64,000 bases of DNA from Clostridium ragsdalei P11 (GTDB lineage Bacteria > Bacillota > Clostridia > Clostridiales > Clostridiaceae). The position numbers were made by a program, and so were the translations under genes. The stretch is taken from contig NZ_LROS01000009.1 in assembly GCF_001675165.1 (NCBI RefSeq), positions 1-64,000 of the forward strand, written 5' to 3'. Position 1 is the first letter of the stretch. Each line of letters starts with the position of its first letter. The notes beneath the pieces were generated by a model. It was not told the origin of the DNA. It was given only the letters and a program-made list of their open reading frames with translations, and searched no databases. Below are positions 17,378 through 25,894 of the stretch, piece after piece.

Positions 17378-18544
17378 ATGATTTTAATAAAAAACGTAGA
17401 ATTATTTAATCCTAAATCCATGGGGAAAAAAAGTATATTAACATGTTTTGATAAAATAGCTTACATATCTAAAAAGATAGACTTTCCATCTAGTAATTTC
17501 CCTACAGTTGAAATAATAGATGGTGATGACTTAATTGCAATTCCCGGTTTAATTGATCTCCACATACATATAAATGGGGCCGGGGGTGAAGGAGGCTTTA
17601 ATAACAGAACTCCTGAACTAAACCTTACAAATCTTACTTTGAACGGTATCACTACCTGTGTAGGACTTTTGGGAACAGATGGAATTACAAGAAGCATGGG
17701 TGGACTTATAGCTAAAGCCCGGGCTCTTGAAAAGGAAGGCATAACAACCTACTGCTGGACAGGGTGTTACTCCGTTCCCACAAGGACTCTTACAGACAGT
17801 GTGAGAGGAGATATTGTACTCGTAGATAAAATAATAGGAGCTGGTGAAATAGCTGTATCCGATCACAGGGACAGTCATCCTTCTGAAGAGGATTTAATAC
17901 ATTTAGCTTGTGAAACAAGAATAGGTGGAATCATTTCAGGCAAATGTGGTGTACTTCACATGCATCTAGGAGATGGTAAAAAAGGTATGACTCCTCTATT
18001 TGATTTAATAGATAAATCAGACATACCTTTTGAAAACTTGCTGCCCACACATTTAAATAGAAACAGTTTAGTATCCAAGCAAGCTTTAGAATATTTAAAA
18101 ATAGGTGGATTTATAGATATAACTACTGGAATTAAAAATGAAGGAGATACTGCTCAAAGTGCCGCTGAACTCTACAGTAAAATTCTAAAGGAAAATATAT
18201 CTCCTTATCATGTAACTATGAGCTCTGATGCAGGAGGAAGCATGCCTATATTTGACGATAAAGGCAATCTAACAAAATTAACCGTAGGACTTCCCTCTAC
18301 AGATATGGAGTCAATAAGAGAGTGTATAAAAATGGGGCTATCTATGGAACAATCCCTCATCCCCTTCACTTCATCTCCTGCAAAATTTCTAAAATTTGAA
18401 CATAAGGGCTCTCTCCTTGAAGGTTATGATGCTGATCTAATTTTATTGGATAAAAAACTAAACATACATACCCTCATAAGTAAGGGCAAAATTATGGTTC
18501 AAAATTATAAACCATTAGTATATGGAACCTTTGAAAATAGTTAA
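17378..18544 (+). CDS. iadA: Isoaspartyl (beta-aspartyl) dipeptidase
   Basis: This amidohydrolase-fold protein of 388 residues has metal ligands in LIDLHIHINGAGGEGGF, a lysine-containing SGKCG segment, LHMHLGDG, PTHLNRN and the catalytic Asp in SSDAGGSMP. It hydrolyses beta-aspartyl dipeptides that arise from damaged proteins. It starts 71 bases after birA with AAGGATG, so it could share its transcript. Its stop codon lies at the edge of an intergenic palindrome. Confidence 0.88.
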   Translation: MILIKNVELFNPKSMGKKSILTCFDKIAYISKKIDFPSSNFPTVEIIDGDDLIAIPGLIDLHIHINGAGGEGGFNNRTPELNLTNLTLNGITTCVGLLGTDGITRSMGGLIAKARALEKEGITTYCWTGCYSVPTRTLTDSVRGDIVLVDKIIGAGEIAVSDHRDSHPSEEDLIHLACETRIGGIISGKCGVLHMHLGDGKKGMTPLFDLIDKSDIPFENLLPTHLNRNSLVSKQALEYLKIGGFIDITTGIKNEGDTAQSAAELYSKILKENISPYHVTMSSDAGGSMPIFDDKGNLTKLTVGLPSTDMESIRECIKMGLSMEQSLIPFTSSPAKFLKFEHKGSLLEGYDADLILLDKKLNIHTLISKGKIMVQNYKPLVYGTFENS

Positions 18545-18657
18545 CAATGCACAATTCACAATTAATGAAATTTTGCCTGAAGGCAAAATAAATTTAAAGA
18601 ATTTTCAGCTTTCGCTGAAAATCCTCATTAATTGTGCACTGTCCATTGTGCATTGTT
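18543..18657. repeat. Compound palindrome between convergent genes
   Basis: The outer arms AACAATGCACAATTCACAAT and ATTGTGCACTGTCCATTGTG are imperfect inverted repeats. Two internal hairpins lie between them (TTTTGCCTGAAGGCAAAA and TTTTCAGCTTTCGCTGAAAA). It overlaps the stop codons of both convergent genes and would act as a bidirectional terminator. Related arms occur at 2660-2712. Confidence 0.7.
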
Positions 18658-19355
18658 TAAATTGATATTATAACTTCCTCATAAGGAATTATTGTCTTTG
18701 CCCTAAGCATTGCATTTTTCACTGCATTTACAATGCCTGAGCAGCATGGTACTTCCATTCTCACTACAGTTATACTTTTCAAATCATTTTTTTCTATAAT
18801 TTCAGTTAATTTATCTTCATAATATTTAATGTCGTCTAACTTAGGACACCCTATTACTGTAATGTGATCCTTTATAAATTTTTTGTGAAAATCTCCACAG
18901 GCATATGCAGTACAATCAGCAGCTACAAGTAACTTCGCATTCTTAAGATAAGGTGCATTTGTATTTATAAGTCTCAATTGAACAGGCCACTGTGTTAACT
19001 CAGAAGCGGCACTAAAATCTTCCGAATTCTTTTTATCTGTATACGCATTTTTATCTGAAGCTCTCTCTATTCTTCTAGCTGCTGTACCTGGACATCCACA
19101 AGGCATAACTTCTTCCTTTTCTTTAGCCTTTTTAGCAACTAGTTCCTCATCATAATCCTTGCTTTCTCTTTCAATTATACTTATAGCTCCTGTAGGACAT
19201 TCAGGAAGACAGTCACCAAGTCCGTCACAGTACTCATCACTTATAAGTTCAGCTTTTCCCTTTACAAGTTCAATAGCACCTTCATGACATGCATTTACGC
19301 AAAGTCCACATCCATTGCATTTCTCTTTATTTATATTAACAATTTTTCTTATCAT
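18657..19355 (-). CDS. 4Fe-4S ferredoxin-domain protein
   Basis: The N-terminus has a full cluster motif CNGCGLCVNACHEGA (CX2CX2CX3C). A second motif, CDGLGDCLPECP, lacks the second Cys (Leu in its place) and could hold a [3Fe-4S] or a labile cluster. Further Cys motifs follow (MPCGCPG, VIGCPK, PCCSG), giving 232 residues. It is a clostridial redox protein of unknown partner, resembling ferredoxin-like proteins that are regulated with iron or sulfur metabolism. AGGAGG precedes the start. Confidence 0.8.
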   Translation of the reverse strand: MIRKIVNINKEKCNGCGLCVNACHEGAIELVKGKAELISDEYCDGLGDCLPECPTGAISIIERESKDYDEELVAKKAKEKEEVMPCGCPGTAARRIERASDKNAYTDKKNSEDFSAASELTQWPVQLRLINTNAPYLKNAKLLVAADCTAYACGDFHKKFIKDHITVIGCPKLDDIKYYEDKLTEIIEKNDLKSITVVRMEVPCCSGIVNAVKNAMLRAKTIIPYEEVIISI

Positions 19356-19474
19356 AATATTTTCTCCTCCTTATTTTACTGTCTATATTATAATAAAATG
19401 CAGTCACAAAATCCGTAACATATGTTACTAAGTCTAAAGAGTACATAACAGATAACAATATCTTTCTTTAAATA

Positions 19475-19507
19475 GAGAAAAGGAAACGAAAATTTCGTTT
19501 CCTTCTC
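19475..19507 (-). terminator. Terminator hairpin after the first microprotein
   Basis: AGGAAACGAAA and TTTCGTTTCCT with flanking GAGAA/TTCTC form a strong hairpin 18 bases beyond the stop codon of the minus-strand microprotein gene. Confidence 0.6.
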
Positions 19508-19524
19508 TACTACTTATTGTACAA

Positions 19525-19614
19525 TTATCTGCATCCACAACCGCAACATAACAATAACAGTATTATTATTATTACTACTTCTTTTCCTCTATTACCTCGT
19601 CTACAACATGACAT
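19525..19614 (-). CDS. Cys-rich hydrophobic microprotein A (29 aa)
   Basis: A short frame with an excellent ribosome site (AAGGAGGG, 8 bases upstream) encodes 29 residues: MSCCRRGNRGKE, then the hydrophobic stretch VVIIIILLLLCCGCGCR. A paralogue of 27 residues lies 138 bases upstream in transcription (19753-19836). Conservation of the core, the Cys pattern and the ribosome site shows that both are translated. The layout (polar Gly/Arg/Cys head, 10-residue membrane segment, CCGCGC tail) recalls very small sporulation membrane peptides, but I recognise no family. A conserved upstream block at 19663-19713 resembles a SigK promoter. Confidence 0.7.
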   Translation of the reverse strand: MSCCRRGNRGKEVVIIIILLLLCCGCGCR

Positions 19615-19662
19615 AAAGAACCCTCCTTATCTTCCTATAATAATTCTAAGCTATCTAATTTC

Positions 19663-19713
19663 TCATCATTTGCTCTACACTTTATTATATTAATTAAGTT
19701 TATAAAGGTTACT
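19663..19713 (-). promoter_or_regulatory. Conserved upstream block of microprotein A
   Basis: About 50 bases match the block at 19896-19947 upstream of microprotein B. On the minus strand it reads AC, 16 bases, then AATATAATA, one mismatch from the SigK pattern AC-N16/17-CATANNNTA. The mother-cell sporulation promoter reading is an inference. Confidence 0.35.
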
Positions 19714-19752
19714 GTTAAGTTGAAAAACTTACATTTTTAAGATTAGTAACTA

Positions 19753-19836
19753 CTAGCATCCACAACCGCAGCATAGTAATAATAATATTATAATTATTAC
19801 TACCTCTTTTCCGTAACCCCCACATCTACATGACAT
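19753..19836 (-). CDS. Cys-rich hydrophobic microprotein B (27 aa)
   Basis: This paralogue of the downstream 29-residue frame has the head MSCRCGGYGKE, membrane-like VVIIIILLLL and tail CCGCGC. AAGGAGGG precedes the ATG at 19836. It has 5 Cys in 27 residues, three of them in the tail, plus two in the head. The two genes are separate transcripts or one short operon. Possible roles include a spore-coat or membrane peptide or a metal-binding tail. No family is recognised. Confidence 0.7.
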   Translation of the reverse strand: MSCRCGGYGKEVVIIIILLLLCCGCGC

Positions 19837-19895
19837 AAAGTTTCCCTCCTTGTCTTCTTTTAATATTTTTATAAATATTTATTGATTCTCACTTT

Positions 19896-19947
19896 TCATC
19901 ATCTGTTCTATACTTCTATAATATTAATTAACTTAATAAATGTTACT
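19896..19947 (-). promoter_or_regulatory. Conserved upstream block of microprotein B
   Basis: The block is colinear with 19663-19713. It shares TCATCAT, a run around ATATTAATTAA and GTTACT at the same spacing, and sits about 60 bases upstream of the start. On the minus strand it reads AC, 16 bases, AATATTATA, again close to a SigK-type promoter. Confidence 0.35.
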
Positions 19948-20057
19948 TTTAATTTTCGCTAGTGACAATTAGAAATTTGTCTTATTTAAAATATATGATA
20001 TAGTTATATGTGAAAATGTTTAACTATACCATAAAAATTTGGAGGTACATAATACTT

Positions 20058-20885
20058 ATGGATGAATTAGAAATTAATAATAAGTTGCAACAAGCTTTTG
20101 ATACCTTAATCCCCTATATGCATTACTTTTTTGATGATGAAATAGCCTTTACCATGTCAACTACAACTCATTTTTTAAGAGTAGTAAATAGCAAAAATAT
20201 TAATATGAATGCAAAACCAGGTGATCCTTTAAGACCTACTGGTGCAGCTTATGAATGCATAAAAGCAAGAAAACCTATTTCTACTATAGTTCCTAAAGAA
20301 ACTTTCGGTGTAGAAATAAAAGCTATAGGACTACCTGTAAAGGAAGGTAATGAAATAGTAGGAAGTATAGTACTTGTAAAAAGTTTGGAGAGGCACAATA
20401 AATTTGTTGATATGTCTAAAGTGCTGTCAAGTGCCATAGAAACTCTTTCTGAAACCTCAAGTGTACTATCTTCTGATATAGATGAAATGACAAAACATAA
20501 TGAAATTCTATTATCAGAAGTAAACGATGCCTCTGATAAAACTAAAAATACAGATGAAGTTTTAAATTTTATCAGAAATATAGCATCTGAAACTAATCTA
20601 CTGGGATTAAATGCATCTATTGAAGCAGCAAGAGCTGGAGATCAGGGAAAAGGATTTACAGTAGTAGCAAACCAGATAAGAAAATTATCTAACTCCAGCA
20701 GTAAGTCTATAAACGAAATAAATTCTACATTAACTGAAATAGAAAAATCTGTAGCCAAAATATCTGAAGGCCTTGCATCAACAAAAGATACTTTTAATAA
20801 CCAATTCTCCAAAATTCACGAAATAGATTCTTCCATAAATAACTTATCCGAATTGGTAGACAAGCTTAAAGATTTATCTGAATAA
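20058..20885 (+). CDS. Soluble methyl-accepting chemotaxis-like protein
   Basis: The ATG at 20058 is 12 bases from GGAGG; an upstream in-frame ATG at 20010 has no site. The 275-residue protein has no transmembrane segment. The first 130 residues form a ligand-sensing domain (ending [16 protein letters not shown]). The rest is a short signalling coiled coil with the conserved tip [19 protein letters not shown] that contacts CheA/CheW. It should report a cytoplasmic signal, but no other chemotaxis gene is nearby. Its stop codon abuts the structured element that follows. Confidence 0.85.
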   Translation: MDELEINNKLQQAFDTLIPYMHYFFDDEIAFTMSTTTHFLRVVNSKNINMNAKPGDPLRPTGAAYECIKARKPISTIVPKETFGVEIKAIGLPVKEGNEIVGSIVLVKSLERHNKFVDMSKVLSSAIETLSETSSVLSSDIDEMTKHNEILLSEVNDASDKTKNTDEVLNFIRNIASETNLLGLNASIEAARAGDQGKGFTVVANQIRKLSNSSSKSINEINSTLTEIEKSVAKISEGLASTKDTFNNQFSKIHEIDSSINNLSELVDKLKDLSE

Positions 20886-21096
20886 ATCAATGAATCTTAC
20901 TTAGTGGGAAAAGCGACTATCACCAAATCAAAGATTTGGTGATAGTCGCTTTTCCCACTAAGTCTAGATGAATTATCTAGAGGCGTAGCTACTGTTATGC
21001 ACAGCATAAGAACTCTAAATCGCTAAAGCTCAAGAGTTCTAATACCTCCCACTTTGATAGAAGTGGGAGTATTACAGTAGGTAGCCATCAGATAAA
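20886..21096 (+). ncRNA. Structured element, omega-RNA-like / transposon right-end remnant (type 2, copy 1)
   Basis: It begins directly after the MCP stop and contains a 25-base-arm hairpin (CTTAGTGGGAAAAGCGACTA to its complement), CTCCCAC/GTGGGAG near the 3' end, and TAGCTACTGTTA that can pair with TATTACAGTAGG. It ends GTAGCCATCAGATAAA. The 3' end and paired arms match the element at 28797-28926 closely and the type 1 elements in outline. Confidence 0.45.
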
Positions 21097-21121
21097 ACTC
21101 AGGAATTTGATTTCCTGAGTT
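21096..21121. terminator. Bidirectional terminator hairpin
   Basis: ACTCAGGAA (21097-21105) pairs with TTCCTGAGT (21112-21120), followed by TTTCCTTTT on the plus strand. It sits between the structured element and the convergent DUF815 gene. Confidence 0.7.
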
Positions 21122-21127
21122 TTCCTT

Positions 21128-22507
21128 TTACTTAATATTGTTTTTCTCTATAAGGTTATGCCCTTCTATCCAATCTACAAATTGTCTTGCAGTTCTTGCA
21201 GAACGTCCATTGTACCAAAGTTCCCATTTAAGAGCCTCCCTATGTAGAGTATCTTTGTCTATATTTAATTTTCTTCTTTCAGCTATTCCATCTACAATTT
21301 GCAAATATTTATTTTTATCTGGAGATACAAATACTACATTTATTCCAAATCTATCTGCCAGTGAAAGTTTTTCCTGCACACTATCTCCTTCATGTACTTC
21401 CCCTTCGGAGCCGGAATAGGAAGACGTCATTCTTTCATTAAAATATTCTTTTACAAGATGTCTCCTATTTGATGTAGCATATATTATAATATTTGAAGAT
21501 TTATTTTCAAGTCCTCCTTCAAGTATAGACTTAAGTGCAGTATAACTTTCTTCATCATCCCCAAATACAAGGTCATCTATAAATATAATAAATTTTTCAG
21601 GCCTGTTTTTTAATTTTCTTATTATATTGGGAAAATCCACAAGATAAGATTTGGGAAGTTCAATCATACGAAGTCCTTGAGTATAATATTTATTGAGTAT
21701 GGCTTTTACCGTGGATGATTTACCTGTACCCCTATCTCCATGAAGAAGTACATTGTTTGCAAAAAATCCATTTAAAAACTGCAGTGTATTTTCTATTACT
21801 ATTTGGTGCTCTCTCTCATATCCAATAAGATCTGAAATATCAATAGGATCAGGATTTTCAATTCCCTTAAAGCAGCCTTTGCCCTCAATATGTTCCCATA
21901 TAAAAGCCCTATAACGAGCAAAAATTCCACAACCATAGTGATTATGAAAATCTTGAATATCATCTACGCATTCATCCCAGTTATCACTATTATAAAGTTT
22001 TTGTTTTACATCTCTTACATACCCTGGACTATTTATACCTTCAAAATCAACTTCTGTTTTCCACTCCGGTAATCTCTCTACTATCTGTTTTAACTTGCCG
22101 TCAGAAATATACTTTAACAAACTTTCCTTTACATCTGCGGAAGTTAATTTAGCAATACAACAAAGATTTCTTAAATCGTTTTTAGCAGCTTTCTTAATTA
22201 CATCTTCTTCTTTTTCTAATTCTTTGTTTTCAGCTTTCATGGAAAATGGATTTTCATTAAAAATCAATTTATCCATGATATATTCCTGTAGAGAACAATA
22301 TCCGCTGTTTACTAATTTAAAAAAGGAATCATTGTACATGTTTACAGCACAACCTATATTGATTTTCCCCATATCAATATAGCTTATAAGATTTCTCAAA
22401 TTTCTTATTACCTCATCTTCAAGTAAATTTCTATAGATAGATACTGAATCAAAAGCTAGTTTTACATATCTTATTTCAAAAACATTTTTTAAATTTATGC
22501 TTTCCAT
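21128..22507 (-). CDS. DUF815-family AAA+ ATPase
   Basis: This 459-residue protein has Walker A (LLHGDRGTGKSSTVKA), Walker B (KFIIFIDDLVF) and sensor-1 (IIIYATSNRRHL) in its C-terminal half, all typical of the DUF815 AAA+ family. The N-terminal 200 residues are an uncharacterised helical region. The start is ATG at 22507, behind AGGGGG. The substrate it remodels is unknown. It is divergent from larE. Confidence 0.87.
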   Translation of the reverse strand: MESINLKNVFEIRYVKLAFDSVSIYRNLLEDEVIRNLRNLISYIDMGKINIGCAVNMYNDSFFKLVNSGYCSLQEYIMDKLIFNENPFSMKAENKELEKEEDVIKKAAKNDLRNLCCIAKLTSADVKESLLKYISDGKLKQIVERLPEWKTEVDFEGINSPGYVRDVKQKLYNSDNWDECVDDIQDFHNHYGCGIFARYRAFIWEHIEGKGCFKGIENPDPIDISDLIGYEREHQIVIENTLQFLNGFFANNVLLHGDRGTGKSSTVKAILNKYYTQGLRMIELPKSYLVDFPNIIRKLKNRPEKFIIFIDDLVFGDDEESYTALKSILEGGLENKSSNIIIYATSNRRHLVKEYFNERMTSSYSGSEGEVHEGDSVQEKLSLADRFGINVVFVSPDKNKYLQIVDGIAERRKLNIDKDTLHREALKWELWYNGRSARTARQFVDWIEGHNLIEKNNIK

Positions 22508-22643
22508 AAAAAGCCCCCTATGTATCTTTGTTTTTAGTATATATTCCATTTTAACACACAAGGATATGATTTTAAATCATATTGCAAATTCTATGTTATA
22601 CTTATACATGAACTTAAAACTATAGCAAATTAGGGGGATAATT

Positions 22644-23462
22644 ATGGATATAACAAATTTAAAACTAGAGGACTTAAAAGAAAATTTAAGAAATATTAAA
22701 AGTGGAGTAATTGCCTTTTCAGGTGGTGTGGACAGCACTTTTTTGCTAAAAGTTGCCCATGATATCCTTGAAGATAAAATAATAGCAGTTACTGCTGCTT
22801 CATCTACTTATCCTAAAAGGGAATTAGAAGAAGCTAAAAAATATGCCAAATCAATAGGTGTAAGACATCTAATTATAGAATCAGAAGAACTAGATATTAA
22901 AGGCTATAAAGAAAATTCTGTAGACAGATGTTACTACTGTAAAAAAGAATTATTTTCAAAACTAAAAAAAATTGCAGAAGAAAATAATGCAACTTATGTT
23001 TTAGATGGAGCAAATTTGGATGACACTGGAGACTTTAGACCAGGCATGAAAGCAGCTAAAGAACTAGGCATATTAAGTCCTCTAAAAGAAGCTGAACTTA
23101 CCAAAGAAGATATTAGAAATCTTTCAAAAAGAATGGGACTTCCAACCTGGAACAAGCCTTCTTTTGCATGCCTATCTTCCAGATTTCCTTATGGAAATGA
23201 GATTAACAGTCAAAAACTAAAAATGGTAGAAGATGCAGAGCAATTTCTTCTGGATTTAGGTTTTAAACAAATTAGGGTAAGGCATCACAATGAAATTGCC
23301 CGAATTGAAGTTGCTCCAGAAGAAAGAGCTAAGTTTTTTAATGTAGATTTGATGAATAAGGTTGGACAAAAGTTAAAAGAAATAGGTTTTACATACGTAA
23401 CCCTAGATCTATTAGGCTATAAAACTGGCAGCATGAATGCTGTATTAAAGGATGCTAAATAG
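22644..23462 (+). CDS. larE: ATP-dependent sacrificial sulfur transferase LarE
   Basis: This 272-residue PP-loop protein has SGGVDST at residues 26-32 and a Cys in SFACLSSRFPYG at position 176, which matches the sacrificial Cys176 described for Lactobacillus LarE. LarE adenylates and sulfurises the nicotinate-derived precursor of the nickel-pincer cofactor of lactate racemase. Two further Cys (96 and 99, in DRCYYCKK) make a three-Cys set, so a cluster-bearing catalytic version is possible. No larA, larB or larC lies in this window. The site AGGGGG precedes the start. Confidence 0.85.
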   Translation: MDITNLKLEDLKENLRNIKSGVIAFSGGVDSTFLLKVAHDILEDKIIAVTAASSTYPKRELEEAKKYAKSIGVRHLIIESEELDIKGYKENSVDRCYYCKKELFSKLKKIAEENNATYVLDGANLDDTGDFRPGMKAAKELGILSPLKEAELTKEDIRNLSKRMGLPTWNKPSFACLSSRFPYGNEINSQKLKMVEDAEQFLLDLGFKQIRVRHHNEIARIEVAPEERAKFFNVDLMNKVGQKLKEIGFTYVTLDLLGYKTGSMNAVLKDAK

Positions 23463-23623
23463 GGGATTTCTAAGCAAAAATTAACTCATACTACGGATAT
23501 TTTTAGTAATTAAAAATTAATAGTTAAGAATTAATAGTTATGGTTGATTTTCTTCCGTTAACACTACAGAAAATCTAAAATATAATAATAAACGTATCTG
23601 CAGAAATACTTTGCTGTAGGTTT

Positions 23624-23863
23624 TCTAACTTAAAAATCAACTTATATGAAGGCATATTTTTACAATAATGAAGCTCTTTTAAATATTTTGTAACTAAGTC
23701 TTAGGAAAAAATTTTAAAAAAATCCAGAACTTTTGAATTGTTTGAGGTACGAGTTTTCAAAAGTTCTCAGTATTTTTTAAATTTTTTACTTAGACTTATC
23801 AAAATATTTAATGAGCTGAAGGTTGTAAAATATATCCGAAGTATAAATTGATTTTTGTTTAGA
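23624..23863. repeat. MITE-like palindromic element, copy B
   Basis: It is bounded by the same terminal sequences as the element at 178-440. Here nearly the whole 240 bp is one imperfect palindrome, including a central hairpin of about 60-bp arms (from AAATATTTTG at 23681 to CAAAATATTT at 23809). It has no coding potential. Flanking bases 23504-23620 carry the TTTTCTTCCGTTAACACTAC motif that is also inside copy A (reversed). The remainder of 23463-23940 shows no gene. Confidence 0.65.
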
Positions 23864-23940
23864 AACTCTACATTTTATGGTGCTGAATTTTATCATTACA
23901 TGCCCTGTATAAGTTAACTTTCAAGCTGCAAACCTATTTC

Positions 23941-25782
23941 TTAAAATTCTATCTTGATATTATACTCTTTAAGCCATGTATTTACCTGAATAAGATAAGC
24001 AAGAAGCTGTGGTCCTCTCATAAGTTGGCCAAACCAAGGTGCTTTAAAAGAAGATCCACCTGTATCTATTAATGTCTTAACTGATTTTTTATCTATAAGC
24101 GGCAAAATAGGAGAACTCTTGTCTTTCATAATATCTGACATCCGCTTTGTAACTATTTTTGTATATTCCGGGTTATGAGTTTTTGGATAAGGGCTCTTTT
24201 TCCTTTCAACAATTTCTTTTGGCAGTATTCCCTTTAACGCCTTTCTCAGTAACCCCTTTTCTCTGCCTTTATAAAATTTTATCTCCGGTGGTATATTAAA
24301 CGCATACTCTACCAATCTATAATCTGCAAAAGGTACTCTAACTTCCAAACTATTAGACATACTCATACGATCTTTTCTATTTAAAAGTGTTATCATAAAC
24401 CATTTTATATTTAAATAAAATAATTCTCTCATTCTGTACTCTAATTTAGATTCACCATCTATGTGGGGCACCTGTTTTATACTACTTTTATATTGTTCAT
24501 TTAGATATTCCTCCAAATCAAGTGCCTTTAATTCATCAGACAATATTTCCTTTCTTGAATTAATAGATTTTGACCATGGAAAAGTATCTGCATTAATGTC
24601 TTCAGGTCTTCTATACCACGGATATCCTCCAAAAATTTCATCTGCACATTCTCCTGACAGTGCAACTGTATTGTCTTTCCTTATTTCCTTGCAAAAAAGA
24701 TATAGTGAGGAATCAATATCTGCCATTCCAGGCAAATCACTAGCTCTTACAGAATCATAAAGGGCATCTGCTAAATCAGAACTTGTATTTATAATCCCAT
24801 GATGAACACTTTTTATATAATCCGACATTTTTAATGCCCAGACTCTATCCGGCGTAGGTTCGAAAGAATTTGCTTTAAAATATTTGTCATTATCTTCATA
24901 ATCAATAGAGTAGGTATTTAAAGTCTTTCCTTGTTTTTTAAATTCTGCTGCAGCTACTGTAGATATAACACTAGAATCAAGTCCTCCTGAAAGCAGTGTA
25001 CAAACGGGTACATCTGCTACAAGCTGCCTCTTAATAGCATCTACAAGCAGTGTTTTTACATGCTGAGCTGTTGTTTCTGTATCTTCATTGTGAATTTTAC
25101 ACTGTGGTTTCCAGTATTCTCGCAGCTTAATACCATATCTATCATATAGAACATAATTAGCAGGTGGTACTTCATATATGCCTTTAAATACACCTCCACC
25201 CAAAGATCTAGCAGGCCCAAGGGCAAATATTTCAGTCAAACCATCCCTATCAACTACAGGTTCAATAAAGGGATGAGCCAATAATGTTTTTATTTCTGAG
25301 CCAAATATAAGTGAATTATTTTTTACTGTATAAAATAGTGGTTTTACTCCTAATGGATCTCTTGCCATAAATATCTGATTTTTACTTTCATCCCATATTG
25401 CAAAAGCATATATTCCATTTATATGTTTCAAACAATTTACTCCCCAATGGATATAACTAGTTAGAAGTACCTCTGTATCAGAATAGGATTTAAAAGAATA
25501 ATTTTCCTTTACAAGTAACTTTCTTAAATCCTCAGTATTATAAAGTTCTCCATTGTATACAATAATATATCTCCTGCCACCTACACTTTTTGACATGGGC
25601 TGTACACCACCAGAAGGATCCACAACTACAAGTCTCCTGTGCCCTAAAAGTGCATTTTTAGAAAAGTAATAGCCTGCATCGTCAGGTCCTCTTTTCTTTA
25701 AAGTATCTGTCATATTTAAAATAACATCTCTATTTTTAGAAATGTCCTCTTTTAAATTAATCCATCCTGCAATTCCACACAT
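23941..25782 (-). CDS. asnB: Asparagine synthase (glutamine-hydrolysing)
   Basis: This 613-residue protein has the N-terminal class II glutaminase domain (Cys2 nucleophile in MCGIAGW; RGPDDAG; YNGELYN) and the C-terminal synthetase PP-loop (LLSGGLDSS). It converts aspartate and glutamine to asparagine using ATP. The length fits the AsnB family. The signature EVRVPFADYRL and the usual C-terminal region are present. No T-box leader is visible upstream. Confidence 0.9.
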   Translation of the reverse strand: MCGIAGWINLKEDISKNRDVILNMTDTLKKRGPDDAGYYFSKNALLGHRRLVVVDPSGGVQPMSKSVGGRRYIIVYNGELYNTEDLRKLLVKENYSFKSYSDTEVLLTSYIHWGVNCLKHINGIYAFAIWDESKNQIFMARDPLGVKPLFYTVKNNSLIFGSEIKTLLAHPFIEPVVDRDGLTEIFALGPARSLGGGVFKGIYEVPPANYVLYDRYGIKLREYWKPQCKIHNEDTETTAQHVKTLLVDAIKRQLVADVPVCTLLSGGLDSSVISTVAAAEFKKQGKTLNTYSIDYEDNDKYFKANSFEPTPDRVWALKMSDYIKSVHHGIINTSSDLADALYDSVRASDLPGMADIDSSLYLFCKEIRKDNTVALSGECADEIFGGYPWYRRPEDINADTFPWSKSINSRKEILSDELKALDLEEYLNEQYKSSIKQVPHIDGESKLEYRMRELFYLNIKWFMITLLNRKDRMSMSNSLEVRVPFADYRLVEYAFNIPPEIKFYKGREKGLLRKALKGILPKEIVERKKSPYPKTHNPEYTKIVTKRMSDIMKDKSSPILPLIDKKSVKTLIDTGGSSFKAPWFGQLMRGPQLLAYLIQVNTWLKEYNIKIEF

Positions 25783-25868
25783 AAGAAGCCGCCTCCGAAT
25801 AAATATTATTAATGTACATATAATTTAATCTATGATTTAAAAAATATATATGTGAATAAATTTTTCTA

Positions 25869-25894
25869 TTTATCCGATGACTACCTGCTCTAAT
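25869..25894 (-). repeat. 26-bp remnant of a structured element 3' end
   Basis: It matches the last 26 bases of the type 1 elements (ATTAGAGCAGGTAGTCATCG then GATAAA on the minus strand). The rest of the element is absent, and the deacetylase stop codon TAG (25890-25892) lies inside it, so an element junction fixed the end of that gene. Confidence 0.6.

Noticed and set aside
25783-25889. Possible T-box leaders upstream of asnB or glnS.
   Set aside because: No T-box sequence or tRNA-matching stem was seen; the asnB spacer is too short and the glnS spacer is filled by a structured element.
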